Below the pieces are notes generated by a model, which saw only the letters and a program-made list of their open reading frames with translations, did not search any database and had not been told where the DNA came from. The position numbers were made by a program, and so were the translations under genes. A stretch of 64,000 nt of DNA from Rhodonellum psychrophilum GCM71 = DSM 17998 (GTDB taxonomy: Bacteria > Bacteroidota > Bacteroidia > Cytophagales > Cyclobacteriaceae): positions 124,001 to 188,000 of the forward strand of contig NZ_KB906679.1 of NCBI RefSeq assembly GCF_000381545.1. Direction: 5' to 3'. Positions 12,901 through 21,755 of the stretch are shown here, piece after piece (within the stretch, counting starts at the first letter, position 1; each line of letters begins with the position of its first letter).

Positions 12901-14522
12901 AACTCAGTGATTCTTACCCTGTAGGGATCACAGCCATTACCTGGTCAGCAAAAGATGCTTCGGGAAATGGGGCCACTTTGGTAATGCAGACTGTGAGGGT
13001 TACGGATGATCAAAAGCCTACGATAATTGGTCTTCCAGGTGCTATCGCAATAAGCACCGATCCGGGGTTGTGTGGCTCGAAGGTAAGCTGGACGGCACCT
13101 ACTGTCACCGACAACTGTGAAGGAAGTTTTCTTGCCCAGACAGCAGGCCCCGCAAGTGGCTCAATATTCCCAGTCGGAACGACCACGGTCACCTATGTGG
13201 CCACTGATGCTTCCGGGAACACTTCCTCGGAAAGTTTTATTGTGAGGGTTACGGATGATCAAAAGCCTACCATAATAGAACTTCCAGGTGCTATCGCAAC
13301 AAGCACCGACCCGGGATTGTGTGGCTCAAAGGTAAGCTGGTCGGCACCTACTGTCACCGACAACTGTGAAGGAAGTTTTCTTGCCCAGACAGCAGGCCCC
13401 TCAAGCGGCTCCATATTCCCCGTCGGTACTACCACTGTCACCTATATGGCCACTGATGCTTCCGGGAACACTTCCTCGGAGACCTTTATTGTCAAGGTGA
13501 CCGCTGAAGAAGGACCTAAGATAATTGGTCTTCCAGTTGCTATCGCAACAAGCACCGACCCGGGATTGTGTGGCTCAAGGGTAAGCTGGACGGCACCTAC
13601 TGTCACGGGCAACTGTGAAGGAAGTATTCTTGCCCAGACAGCAGGCCCCTCAAGTGGCTCCATATTCCCCGTCGGCACTACCACGGTCACCTATATGGCC
13701 ACAGATGCTTCCGGTAACACTTCCTCGGAAAGCTTTATGGTGATGGTGAAGGATGATCAAAAGCCCTCCATAATAGGACTTCCAGGTGCTATCGCAACAA
13801 GCACCGACCCGGGATTGTGTGGCTCAAGGGTAAGCTGGACGGCACCTACTGTCACGGGCAACTGTGAAGGAAGTATTCTTGCCCAGACAGCAGGCCCCTC
13901 AAGTGGCTCCATATTCCCCGTCGGCACTACCACGGTCACCTATATGGCCACAGATGCTTCCGGTAACACTTCCTCGGAAAGCTTTATGGTGATGGTGAAG
14001 GATGAGGAGGCACCGACAGTGTTGGTTAAGAATTACAATCTCCAACTGAACAATTCAGGGAATGCAACCTTACTCATTTCAGACATAAATAACGGAAGCC
14101 AGGATAACTGTTCATCAGAGGCTGAATTAATTTACAGTTTATCCAAAATAGCCTTCACCATAGCAGATCAAGGTGAAAATATGGTGACATTGACGGTTAC
14201 TGATGCAGGGGGCAATTCCAGCACTGCCAATGCGAAGGTCAATGTCCTTCTCCCCCAAAACTTAAAATCCGGAAAGCTGGATTTTATTTTGTTCCCAAAT
14301 CCCGCACTTCACGAAACCACTGTGCTCGTTAATCTGGTGGAGGAAGCCATAGTTACTATTCGTATTTATGATGTTTTAGGGAAGTTGGTCTTAGAAAATA
14401 AAGCCTTAAGAAAAGGAGGATTTAGTCAGACTTTCCATTTAGATGGACTTTCTGCAGGATTGTACATGATCCGCGTAGAATCAGGAAATGCCGTCATGAC
14501 AAAGCGATTAATTAAAAAGTAA
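9981..14522 (+). CDS. Delta-60 repeat / HYR-domain T9SS cargo protein (paralogue 2)
   Basis: A 1513-residue paralogue of the preceding giant with the same order: signal peptide (RGQVLLLFYLLFPLFSWAQ), about 13-14 delta-60 repeats (residues about 20-750), an Ig-like segment, HYR domains and a T9SS sorting domain (FILFPNPA through LYMIRVESGN, then TKRLIKK). It is longer because it carries four near-identical 83-residue HYR units at 13010-14005, the last two identical over 218 bp. A block shared with paralogue 1 (12192-12671 against 7319-7798) is far more alike than the flanking repeats. It is secreted across the outer membrane by inference from the sorting domain; a role in adhesion is possible but unproven. 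Confidence 0.9.
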   Translation: MRGQVLLLFYLLFPLFSWAQDGTNDLSFNSGQLNLGYGTNSGVNAIAHLSDGKILLAGNFTLYNGTSRNFIACIHPDGVLDSSFDPGLGANQLIRSMVIQPDGKILIGGDFTSYNGTERNRIARIHPDGSLDTSFDPGTGVNGSVSSIVLRSDGRILIGGVFTSINGTEKNRVAMLNTNGSLDASFNVGIVPYNTFVRAIALQPDGKILIGGMFTSLDGIERNRIARLNANGSLDLSFDAGTVYPGTWANEWVSTIALQSDGKILIGGNFTNINGVNRNLIARLLPDGTLDKSFVSVLKLNIMIPHWDFVNSIALQSDGKILVGGAFTFSNEEQRKYITRLQPDGNLDNTFDPGIGTNNGVNIIVPMPDGRILIGGNFTAYNDTRKDHIARINPDGSLDKTINPEPGANMNISSVALQQDGKILIGGFFTSYNGTDRNHIARLKSDGSLDPTFDPGEGANGPVRSMALLSDGKILIGGGFTTYNGTARNHIARLHPDGSLDWSFDPGIGASSWVNTIALQSDGKILIGGLFTSYNGTLKNNIARLNPDGSLDSSFDSYIGPNLYVSTIALQPDGKILFGGGFTFYSSTGRNGMIARLHPDGSLDSSFDPGEGANSSVNTLALQPNGKILIGGDFTSYNGIERNKIALIQPDGSLDSSFDPGTGATNWVIALALQPDGKILIAGGFTSYNSTIRNRIARIHPDGNLDSFFDPGTGADGMINTMALQPDGKIIIGGDFISYDNVSRVRINRLLNSIEPEKDEEDPVPDKETLAVFEAQCVVNFEDLTIPTATDNVDGTIQGTTDEGIFPITIRGSTIITWTYTDAAGNSSTQNQEILIADTEKPSIAATQDILQAADAGSCEAVLSISAPSVTDNCNTRIVANGLRSDGLSLNEPYPLGRTIIIWTAEDASGNQAVEMQQNISILDEEKPIIEEVSTVTQSAVAGSCGALININPPSVSDNCGNPVAIGVREDGLELSDSYPVGITAITWSAKDASGNGATLVMQTVRVTDDQKPTIIGLPGAIAISTDPGLCGSKVSWTAPTVTDNCEGSFLAQTAGPASGSIFPVGTTTVTYVATDASGNTSSESFIVRVTDDQKPTIIELPGAIATSTDPGLCGSKVSWSAPTVTDNCEGSFLAQTAGPSSGSIFPVGTTTVTYMATDASGNTSSETFIVKVTAEEGPKIIGLPVAIATSTDPGLCGSRVSWTAPTVTGNCEGSILAQTAGPSSGSIFPVGTTTVTYMATDASGNTSSESFMVMVKDDQKPSIIGLPGAIATSTDPGLCGSRVSWTAPTVTGNCEGSILAQTAGPSSGSIFPVGTTTVTYMATDASGNTSSESFMVMVKDEEAPTVLVKNYNLQLNNSGNATLLISDINNGSQDNCSSEAELIYSLSKIAFTIADQGENMVTLTVTDAGGNSSTANAKVNVLLPQNLKSGKLDFILFPNPALHETTVLVNLVEEAIVTIRIYDVLGKLVLENKALRKGGFSQTFHLDGLSAGLYMIRVESGNAVMTKRLIKK

Positions 14523-14548
14523 GGGTACTGCATACACGCGCCTACATT

Positions 14549-14720
14549 AAACACGAAATATGCAATAGGTTTCCAAATGAGATTGGAACCGATAGAAAAT
14601 CAGCCTATTGAGAGAATGATTTCAGATACCAATAAGGTGAAAGCAAGAATAGTCAAAATGCAATTGATTGTCATTCAATTACGATATTGCGTTGAGTCCG
14701 TAATGCATAAAACGGGTTGA
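14549..14720 (-). repeat. Dispersed intergenic element, copy 6
   Basis: Full reverse copy starting 26 bases after the stop of the second giant gene: ACACGAAATATGCAATAGG, then AGAAAATCAGCCTATTG, then AATGCATAAAACGGGTTGAA. It lies between two convergent genes. Confidence 0.8.
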
Positions 14721-14789
14721 ATACTTTCTGGTAAAGAAGGAAGTTCCCCGCTTCTTACTGCAATAGCATTGTGTTTTTATAAGACATGC

Positions 14790-17700
14790 TCATTTTTCTT
14801 TTTCCAGAAATTCGTTTGGCGTAAGACCATAAGTTTCTTTGAAACATTTGATGAAGTAGGAGGGGGAACTGAAACCTACCGCATAGGCTATTTCTGAAAT
14901 GGATTCACCGGATTTTTCAAGCCTCTGTATGGACAGTCGGAGCCTTTGGTCCCGAATAAATGCTGTGGTGGAGAGTCCGGTGAGTGCCGTCAGCTTCCTG
15001 TGCAGCTGCATCCTGCTCATGCCGATTTTTTTGCAGAATTCCTCTACCGTGAAATTGGAATCCCCAAGGTCCCCGTCAACGATACGCTGGATTTTCGCAA
15101 GAAATTTCTCATCTGTGGAAGTGATGGCGATTTCATTGGGGGAAATTTTGGTTTTTCCTGAATACCTGATCCTCAAGTTCCGCCGCAACTCTATCAGTTT
15201 TTCTATCCTTACCAATAGCTGTTTGATCCCAAAGGGTTTGAGCATATAGTCATCCGCACCTACCTCCAGCCCCTTAAGAATGTTGTCTTCCTCGGATTTG
15301 GCCGTCAACAGGATAATCGGGATGTGCGAGGTCTTTTCGTCGTTTTTCAATGTTTGACAGAGTTCAATCCCGTCCATTTCCGGCATCATCACATCTGAAA
15401 TAATCAGATCCGGAATTTTCTTTAAAGCGATAAAAAGCCCCTCTTTACCATTGTCGGCTTCAAGAATTTGGTAATAGGGTGTAAGTTCACTGATGATAAA
15501 TGAGCGGACCTTATAATTGTCTTCCACTACGAGTACAAGAGGTGCATCTTCTCCGGCCGGTATTTCATTTGCTTTGGGCCCGCTGCCCTCGGTATATTCT
15601 TCCTCTTCCACGATCTGTTCGGGGCGGAATGCATATTTTTCCACAGGAATTGTCAGGTCGACTTTGAAGCCATCTTTTTCTTCCAAATGCAGGTTGATCT
15701 GGCCTTTGTTGAGTTCCACCAAGTCCTTGACCAAGGGAAGACCGATCCCAAAACCCTCTGTCTTGGCATCAGGTTTATAGAATTTGTCAAAAAGATGTGA
15801 GATCTCTTCTTGGCTATACCGGACCAAACTTTGGTTGGAAACGCTTAGATGCAGTTGCTTTTCTATGATTTGGGATTTCAGCATTACTGTTGTCCCGGGC
15901 TTGCCGTATTTGATGGCATTCTGTAGGAGGTTGCCCACAATCTTTTCGATTTTGTCGGGATCAAACCATACCTCGGTCATCAGGGGGATTTCTGTCTTGA
16001 TCCGGATGTCCTTTTCTGCAGCAAAATAGAAGAAGTTGGAAACTATGGACTGTAGAAGAAGGCCCAAATTCCCTTTTTGAATTCTTAGCCGCAGCTTCCC
16101 GGATTTTATTTTGGATACTTCCAGGAGTTGGTCCACCAGGTTCAGGAGGCGCTGGGAATTCTGTTTGATCAGGTTGAGCTGGGACTTGAAAATAGGGCTC
16201 TCTGACTGGCTCATCAGCCTTTCCACAGGTCCGGCGATCAGGGTCAATGGCGTCCTGAATTCATGAGAAATATTGGTGAACAGATTGGTTTTGAACCTGT
16301 CGATTTCCAGAAGTCGGTCGGCCTCTTCCTCTTTCATTTTTATTAAAAATTTTATTTGCCAACGCCATTTGAGGTATTGGTAAACCCAGATCACTGCCAG
16401 GGTAAAAAACAACAAATAAGCCAATTTGGCCCATATACTCAGGTACCAAGGCGGCAGTATGGTGAATTGGAGCGAAACGGGCTCTTCAGACCAAACACCA
16501 TCATAGTTGCTGGATTTGGCCAAAAAATTATATTCCCCGGGGGACAAGTTGGTGTACCGGGCCTGATGGTTATTCCCAGCCAAAACCCAATTTTCATCAT
16601 GGTTTTCCAATTTGTATTGGAACTCATTTTTGTCCGGAGAAGAAAATACCAAGCTTGCCATATTGATGGTCAGGGTGTTTTCATGGTGCCGCAAGGTGAT
16701 TTTATCGCTGAGAGCGACCGGTTTGTCAAAAATGTAGAGTTCGGTAACTGCTGTTTTTGGGGGGATTTCATTGAGTGAAATGTCTTCAGAGCTGAACCAA
16801 TAGAAGCCTTCCAAGCTCCCAAAATACAATGATCCATCCCTGTTTTTGAAATAGGCTCCTGTATTGAACTCCGTGGCAAGGCCATCATAATTGGTGTAGT
16901 TGGTGATGGTGTAATCTGGGGAGTGAGAGCTTGGAACGGTGATTTTTGTGATGCCTTTGTTCGAACTCAGCCACAGGTTGCCGGATGCATCGGGCAAAAT
17001 CCCATAGACCACATCATTGGCCAGACCATCCTTGGTGGATATCCTCTTCAACTCCTTCGTGTCGATGTTCAGGGCGTTGATCCCTGACCCGTTTGTGCCT
17101 ATCCACAGGAGGCTTCCTCCGTCAAAGTACAGGGATTTGATGCTATTGGAGGAAATCGACTTTGGGTTCTCCTCTTGGTAGGAGAAGGGATGGAATTTTC
17201 CGGAAGTGAAATCAAACCGGGCGATTCCCTGGTTTTCGGTGCCGACCCATAATTCGCCTTTTCTTCCTTCCACTATGGTCCTGATGTTGTTTCCCGGGAT
17301 ACTGAAAGGGTCATTGGGATCATGTAAAAATTGTTGTTCCACACCTTTTTTCGGGTCAAACTGGATCAGCCCATCATTGCGTGTCGCCAGCCAAAATCTC
17401 CCGGCGCTGTCTTGGAATATTTTCCAGATGGTATTGCTGGGCAGGGGTATTTTACTGTCGGGTTTAAAATGCCTGAACTCGCCTGTTTTGAGATCCATGA
17501 TGCTGAGTCCTTCTTCCTGATAGCCGATCCAAAGCTTTCCTTTTCCATCGCCCATCAGACTCATGACCCTATTGTTTGCGATGGTATTGGGTGATTTTCC
17601 TGCAGTGGTGCGGGTTTCCCAAGTTTTGGTTTTTGGATCAAAGGAGGTAAGACCTTTGCCTGATGTGCCAATCCAGATTGTATTGTTTTCATCCACATAC

Positions 17701-18776
17701 AATGCCCGCACAACATCGATGTTGATATTTTCAGGCACCTGTTGGTTGTGGAAAAAATTGAATTTTTCCAGATACGTATCGTGAAAACTCAACCCGGCAC
17801 CATCAGTTCCAAACCAGAGCGTCCCGGTGTAATCTTCGTAAATACAGAGGATATCGTCATAGTGAACAGAACGCGGGTTTTGTTTTTGGTAAGCATAGTT
17901 TTGGATGGTATTGTCTTTTGTGTTTAGCCGAATGATGCCTTGACCATACGTTGCCGCCCAGATTGTGCCTTTGGTATCCACCATGATATCCAAAATCATT
18001 TCTTGGTCCAATTTCCCGGGCCGATTATGGAAAAAAGCCTGAATGGATTTTGGGGATTTTTCTCCTTTGGGGAGCACCAATATCCCTGCATTTAAGGTAC
18101 CGATCCAAATGTTCCCGGCAGGGTCTGGTATCGCGCAGGAATAGATATTGCCGTTTTCGGGGAATTGAAAATCAGTGACGGATTGATTTTGGATGTCCCA
18201 CAAGACCACACGCTCTTTAAAGGTGAGAAGGAGATGATTGTCGTCAAGGTCTGCGATGTCCAAAATTTGGCGGGAAGGCGCCGTCCATATCATTTCGGGC
18301 GATTGGATACTTTCGTTCCATCTAAACAATTGACCCGAAAATGTCCCGATCCAAATATCCCCATGAATATCTTCGTGGATGCTGCTTGCGGCATGTACTC
18401 CCTTAATGGGGACAAATGCATCTTTTCCGGGATTCAAAAGCTCAGGAACCGAGGATTCCGGGATGATCCAAATCCTGTTTTTACGGTCGGCGATTACTTT
18501 CCCCAATTGCAAGTGGGACTCTTGCGTGATGTCTGCAAATTTTTTGTTGAACACCTTGAATTCTTTGCCGTCATACCTGTTCAGCCCTTCTTGGGTGGCG
18601 ATCCACAGGAAGCCATGGTTGTCCTGAGCTACTGAGACTACGGAATTTTGGGAAAGGCCATCATTGACCGACAGTTGTCTAAAGGAAAGGTCTGTCTGGC
18701 CAACTACTGGCACCGCCAAATACAGGAGAATCGGAAGCAGAATTAAAACGCTATTTTTTCCAAAAAGTGATTCCAT
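14790..18776 (-). CDS. Hybrid two-component system sensor kinase/response regulator (HTCS)
   Basis: A 1328-residue single-polypeptide sensor and transcription factor. It has a signal peptide, then a periplasmic pair of Reg_prop propellers (repeats such as DIWIGT, LWFGTDGAG, LWIGT) and a Y_Y_Y domain. One membrane helix lies near residues 775-800. A HisKA domain carries phospho-acceptor His838 in ISHEFRTPL, followed by HATPase with GIGLPLV, a receiver with Asp1128 in SDVMMPEMDG, and a C-terminal AraC-type HTH (about 1220-1325). In Bacteroidota such proteins usually sense glycan breakdown products and switch on an adjacent utilisation locus. Here no SusCD or glycoside hydrolase gene is next to it, so its target is unknown; the divergent secreted-protein genes at 19.2 kb are candidates. 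Confidence 0.95.
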   Translation of the reverse strand: MESLFGKNSVLILLPILLYLAVPVVGQTDLSFRQLSVNDGLSQNSVVSVAQDNHGFLWIATQEGLNRYDGKEFKVFNKKFADITQESHLQLGKVIADRKNRIWIIPESSVPELLNPGKDAFVPIKGVHAASSIHEDIHGDIWIGTFSGQLFRWNESIQSPEMIWTAPSRQILDIADLDDNHLLLTFKERVVLWDIQNQSVTDFQFPENGNIYSCAIPDPAGNIWIGTLNAGILVLPKGEKSPKSIQAFFHNRPGKLDQEMILDIMVDTKGTIWAATYGQGIIRLNTKDNTIQNYAYQKQNPRSVHYDDILCIYEDYTGTLWFGTDGAGLSFHDTYLEKFNFFHNQQVPENINIDVVRALYVDENNTIWIGTSGKGLTSFDPKTKTWETRTTAGKSPNTIANNRVMSLMGDGKGKLWIGYQEEGLSIMDLKTGEFRHFKPDSKIPLPSNTIWKIFQDSAGRFWLATRNDGLIQFDPKKGVEQQFLHDPNDPFSIPGNNIRTIVEGRKGELWVGTENQGIARFDFTSGKFHPFSYQEENPKSISSNSIKSLYFDGGSLLWIGTNGSGINALNIDTKELKRISTKDGLANDVVYGILPDASGNLWLSSNKGITKITVPSSHSPDYTITNYTNYDGLATEFNTGAYFKNRDGSLYFGSLEGFYWFSSEDISLNEIPPKTAVTELYIFDKPVALSDKITLRHHENTLTINMASLVFSSPDKNEFQYKLENHDENWVLAGNNHQARYTNLSPGEYNFLAKSSNYDGVWSEEPVSLQFTILPPWYLSIWAKLAYLLFFTLAVIWVYQYLKWRWQIKFLIKMKEEEADRLLEIDRFKTNLFTNISHEFRTPLTLIAGPVERLMSQSESPIFKSQLNLIKQNSQRLLNLVDQLLEVSKIKSGKLRLRIQKGNLGLLLQSIVSNFFYFAAEKDIRIKTEIPLMTEVWFDPDKIEKIVGNLLQNAIKYGKPGTTVMLKSQIIEKQLHLSVSNQSLVRYSQEEISHLFDKFYKPDAKTEGFGIGLPLVKDLVELNKGQINLHLEEKDGFKVDLTIPVEKYAFRPEQIVEEEEYTEGSGPKANEIPAGEDAPLVLVVEDNYKVRSFIISELTPYYQILEADNGKEGLFIALKKIPDLIISDVMMPEMDGIELCQTLKNDEKTSHIPIILLTAKSEEDNILKGLEVGADDYMLKPFGIKQLLVRIEKLIELRRNLRIRYSGKTKISPNEIAITSTDEKFLAKIQRIVDGDLGDSNFTVEEFCKKIGMSRMQLHRKLTALTGLSTTAFIRDQRLRLSIQRLEKSGESISEIAYAVGFSSPSYFIKCFKETYGLTPNEFLEKEK

Positions 18777-18825
18777 GATGTTTGGACAAAAACTTAAAGC
18801 TCCAAGTAATATTTCGTCAATTATC

Positions 18826-18833
18826 CAAATATA
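18826..18833 (-). promoter_or_regulatory. Putative -7 box of the HTCS gene
   Basis: TATATTTG on the minus strand fits TAnnTTTG and lies about 50 bases before the HTCS start codon. No -33 TTG at the usual spacing. Confidence 0.3.
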
Positions 18834-18902
18834 TCAAATTTCGCAGAAAGGAATATTTTTATTTGGACGATATCCACCCCAATATTTAAGGATGTCAAAT
18901 GC

Positions 18903-19078
18903 TTTAAACCCCTGTGCTGCATGATCCATTCAATTCCAGCCTGACATTGATTCACAATCAGTCAGATGTTGCCTGTTTTTGATTTCACCCTATCGGTATT
19001 GTGCCTAATTCTCCAAACAGTCTGATTTTCCTGCAGTTTCAATCCCATTGGGAAATCAAATGCCTATTTTGGGATAAA
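18903..19078 (+). repeat. Dispersed intergenic element, copy 7
   Basis: Full forward copy between divergent genes: TTTAAACCCCTGTGCTGCAT, AATCAGTCAGATGTTG, TCACCCTATCGGTATTG, CAGTCTGATTTTCCTGCAG, and the end CTATTTTGGGATAAA. Confidence 0.75.
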
Positions 19079-19110
19079 CCTGCTCCCATTTCTTAACACA
19101 TCCATCCCAC

Positions 19111-19149
19111 TTTTTTAGAATTGTTACAGGACGCATACCCATTGATACA
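19111..19149 (+). promoter_or_regulatory. Shared promoter-like motif, site 1
   Basis: Six T, six other bases, GTTACA, 13 bases, then TTGATACA. The same layout and spacing recurs before the genes at 19948 and 21871. It ends 68 bases before the start codon at 19218. It may be an ECF-type -35/-10 pair or a bipartite activator site. A TACTTTTG box at 19159-19166 also fits the housekeeping -7 consensus here. Confidence 0.6.
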
Positions 19150-19217
19150 ATGGAGATATACTTTTGATTTTGGCGGAATTAATTTTGCTATCATTTTGAT
19201 TTAATCCAGCATTGAAA

Positions 19218-19823
19218 ATGACTGAAAAAACAAAATCCAACAGAAAGCAATTTTGGATGTGCTTCCTGATTATCTTCTTGGTAATTCTGGGCTTTTCCTG
19301 TCAAAAAAAGCGCTCGCCCATACTTGAAACCAATGGTAAGTCCTTGCAGGATGAGGAGTTGTCAGCAAAGGATTTGTCCTTGAAGATCCCATTTACAAGA
19401 GAAGAATTGAAAAACTGGATTCCAACAGCTCTGGGAGATTTCAAAATTATCAAGACCGTCATTGGGTACAATGAATCTGTTGACATGAGTGCCATAAAAG
19501 CAACCTATAGCCATCAATCAGATTCGACAAAACAGATAGTTTTGGAGGTGCTGGATGGAGCCGGGCCAGTTGCATCGGTTCTTTTGTCAGGAAGTATTCA
19601 AAAATTAAACCTGGATTTTGAGGAGTTGAAAGCGGATGGGTTTTCCAGGATCCACGAAAGGAAAGGCCGAAGGGTTTGGGAAGCTGAATATACAAATCAA
19701 GGGGTCGCTGAACTTGAATTTATCCACGCCGGAAGATTTCTTGTTTCGGTAAAAGGCAAGCATCTCCGGAATGAAGACGTATGGGCATTTGTGGAAAAGC
19801 TGGATTTTGAAGGCTTGAAATAA
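19218..19823 (+). CDS. Putative lipoprotein of unknown function
   Basis: A 201-residue product with a membrane-spanning export signal and the lipobox LGFSC, so probably lipid-anchored. I prefer the ATG at 19218 over the TTG two codons earlier. The mature part has no family I recognise. It alternates hydrophobic strands, and residues about 70-200 (DFKIIKTVIGYNES, then a run of strands and turns to the C-terminus) look like one compact alpha/beta domain. It carries the shared promoter motif upstream and starts a run of five small exported proteins. Confidence 0.75.
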   Translation: MTEKTKSNRKQFWMCFLIIFLVILGFSCQKKRSPILETNGKSLQDEELSAKDLSLKIPFTREELKNWIPTALGDFKIIKTVIGYNESVDMSAIKATYSHQSDSTKQIVLEVLDGAGPVASVLLSGSIQKLNLDFEELKADGFSRIHERKGRRVWEAEYTNQGVAELEFIHAGRFLVSVKGKHLRNEDVWAFVEKLDFEGLK

Positions 19824-19826
19824 AGT

Positions 19827-19865
19827 TTTTTTCAGGATGTTACAGGAGTATTATGCTTTGGTACA
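19827..19865 (+). promoter_or_regulatory. Shared promoter-like motif, site 2
   Basis: Six T, six other bases (CAGGAT), GTTACA, 13 bases, TTGGTACA: the same spacing as sites 1 and 3. It begins directly after the upstream stop codon and ends 82 bases before the start at 19948. A TATATTTG box at 19896-19903 fits the housekeeping -7 consensus. Confidence 0.6.
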
Positions 19866-19947
19866 TGCCTTTCATCCAAACCGGCGCTTTGAAAATATAT
19901 TTGTATGCGTCAAACATTTTATACCACACCATAAATTATCAATCAAA

Positions 19948-20643
19948 ATGAAATCGACTTTAACCTTATTCTTTATGTTCTGCTACTTGTGGACAAGCGC
20001 GCAGGAAATTACAGGAAATATCAAAAACCACGGGAAAACCGAAATGGAGATGGTCCTGATGCTATTTGGGATGGACAACACCATTTCTATCGGTACGGTT
20101 GATAAGAAGGGTCAGTTTATCGCCAATCTCACCCAGCTCAACACTGAGAATATACCTGAAGAAAACAAGTCCATGTCCATGGGTGAACTTTATTTCAATT
20201 TTTATTTCAAATGTAACAACAGAGATGCTTTTGGGGACAATGCCGAAATACCGGCTGCAAGGCAGGATTATGTCAGGTTGACCAACAAGGGAGAATGGAA
20301 AGGAACTGTTTTTTTGGTTTCCGATCAAAAACTCATTCCATGGCTGGAGGACTCCGGATATAACAATGCCATAAATGGGTCTTTTTATGAGGTCATGTAT
20401 GTCGAGGAGGATATGGAGGTAAATATGACTTGCAGCAGTAGTGTCTATGTGTCCGAAAACGAAGAGGCTGAAACCGAATACAATTTTGACATTCAATTGA
20501 AAAAAGGCTTCAATTGGGTGGAATATACCATTGAAGAAGTATATGAAACGGATCCCGATATCAGGGCCTCCTTTCCATCCAAAGTCACCATAAGTAATTT
20601 AAAAGACCCCTCAAAAATGCAATGGATAGGTGTTTATTATTGA
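19948..20643 (+). CDS. Secreted protein of unknown function (paralogue of the 22518 gene)
   Basis: A 231-residue exported protein. The ATG at 19948 opens a standard signal peptide ending at TSAQ; an in-frame ATG at 19837 lies before the signal and inside the promoter motif, so it is rejected. I do not recognise the family. Its C-terminal part (FDIQLKKGFNWVEYTIEEVY through MQWIGVYY) lines up with the end of the gene at 22518 (FDLDLEEGWNIIRYEIEEVF through MSWERVG). The two therefore define a small local family with a conserved amphipathic C-terminal region. Confidence 0.75.
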   Translation: MKSTLTLFFMFCYLWTSAQEITGNIKNHGKTEMEMVLMLFGMDNTISIGTVDKKGQFIANLTQLNTENIPEENKSMSMGELYFNFYFKCNNRDAFGDNAEIPAARQDYVRLTNKGEWKGTVFLVSDQKLIPWLEDSGYNNAINGSFYEVMYVEEDMEVNMTCSSSVYVSENEEAETEYNFDIQLKKGFNWVEYTIEEVYETDPDIRASFPSKVTISNLKDPSKMQWIGVYY

Positions 20644-20650
20644 TTCTTTC

Positions 20651-20826
20651 AACCCGAAATAGGCATTCCGTTTTTCAGTAGGTGTTGATACTGCAAGAAA
20701 ATCAGACTTTTGGAGAATCAGGCACATACCCGCAAGGGTGAAGTGAAGAATGGCAGAAAAAGGCTGATTATGAAGGGCTTACAGGATGGAGTCGGATGAA
20801 ATTGGTGATGAATAAAATCGGTTAAA
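20651..20826 (-). repeat. Dispersed intergenic element, copy 8
   Basis: Full reverse copy that begins eight bases after the stop codon of the upstream gene: AACCCGAAATAGGCATTCCG, CTGCAAGAAAATCAGACTTT, and the end GATGAATAAAATCGGTTAAA. Confidence 0.8.
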
Positions 20827-20920
20827 CTGCAAGAAAATCAGACAATTGGCGAATAATTAGTATTTCCGATAGGGTGAAGCATTGATGGATTGTCAAACAA
20901 TGATGGGCTGGATCAAAAAG
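20827..20920 (-). repeat. Dispersed intergenic element, copy 9 (partial, tandem)
   Basis: A second reverse part-copy joined head-to-tail to copy 8. It starts inside the core (CTGCAAGAAAATCAGACAAT, TTTCCGATAGGGTGAAG) and lacks both termini. Confidence 0.65.
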
Positions 20921-20954
20921 GTAAATGCATATCATGGGATAAAATCAAATCAAT

Positions 20955-21506
20955 ATGAAAAAGTCAATGAATATCAATCAAATACTCCTTGCGCTGTTGG
21001 TTTCCGTCATGGCTTTTGGCTGTGGAAGTAAGGATGAACAGGATTTGAATCCTGATAAAAATTCCTCCGGATATTTTTTGAAAGCAAAAGTGAACGGTAC
21101 ACTTGTGGAATTTAAAACAACAACACTCTTGGGGGCCGATCTTTCGTCATCAATTCAAGGTGTCTATGATTTTTCGGCTTCAGGGGCAAGGCAGGTGACA
21201 GGCCAATCGGCATTGGCAGAATCCATTTCAATAATTTTACGGGAAACTTCGCCCATCACCGAAAAAAGCTATGTAGGGCTTGTCCCATTTGATTATGGCT
21301 TTAAAGGGGTTATTCTAGCTTATAGCTTAGAAGTGGAGGATAAAGTCTATACCACAGACGTCACAGAACCGAATGTGACCCTTGAAATCACCGAAATCAA
21401 ACCAGCCTTTGTCAAAGGGAGGTTCAATGGTGTAGTCAGGGATTTCCTGAGCGGAGAGACCAAAACCATCACTGAAGGAGAGTTTTTTGTCAAAAGGGGC
21501 AATTGA
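20955..21506 (+). CDS. Putative lipoprotein of unknown function
   Basis: A 183-residue protein with a lipoprotein signal and lipobox MAFGC. The mature region starts with an acidic linker (KDEQDLNPDKNSSG) and then strand-rich sequence in the style of small Bacteroidota outer-surface lipoproteins. KAKVNGTLVEFKTTT at the start and GRFNGVVRDFLSGETKTITEGEF at the end are typical of the DUF-type beta-sandwich lipoproteins of this phylum, but I cannot name the family. It lacks the promoter motif of its neighbours and is flanked by dispersed elements on both sides. Confidence 0.75.
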   Translation: MKKSMNINQILLALLVSVMAFGCGSKDEQDLNPDKNSSGYFLKAKVNGTLVEFKTTTLLGADLSSSIQGVYDFSASGARQVTGQSALAESISIILRETSPITEKSYVGLVPFDYGFKGVILAYSLEVEDKVYTTDVTEPNVTLEITEIKPAFVKGRFNGVVRDFLSGETKTITEGEFFVKRGN

Positions 21507-21534
21507 TTTTTTTGGCAATTATTTTATTGGAATC

Positions 21535-21700
21535 TAAACCCGTGTTCTGCTTGTACAATTCTATGCCAGGCTGAAATGGATTAACATTCAGTGGCTTGTC
21601 TGTTTTTTTGACTTCGTCATATCGGTCTTGCTCCTGGTTTTCCAAAGGCGCTGAATTCCTTGCAGTTTCAACCTCCAATAGGAAAGCAAATGGACATGCC
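21535..21700 (+). repeat. Dispersed intergenic element, copy 10
   Basis: Forward copy: TAAACCCGTGTTCTGC, TCGTCATATCGGTCTTG, TTGCAGTTTCAACC and GGAAAGCAAATGGACATG. The right outer end is diverged. It begins 29 bases past the upstream stop. Confidence 0.7.
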
Positions 21701-21755
21701 GAATAGGACTAAAATAATTGGCATCAAATGGCCTCAAAGAACTTTTGGGGCCTAT

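Noticed and set aside
5147-14522. CRISPR-like or other non-coding tandem arrays in the delta-60 region
   Set aside because: The periodicity (about 160 bases) is coding repeats in one open frame, not short direct repeats with spacers.
19837-19947. Extended start of the secreted protein at 19948
   Set aside because: The ATG at 19837 lies within the shared promoter motif and would place a signal peptide in the middle of the protein.
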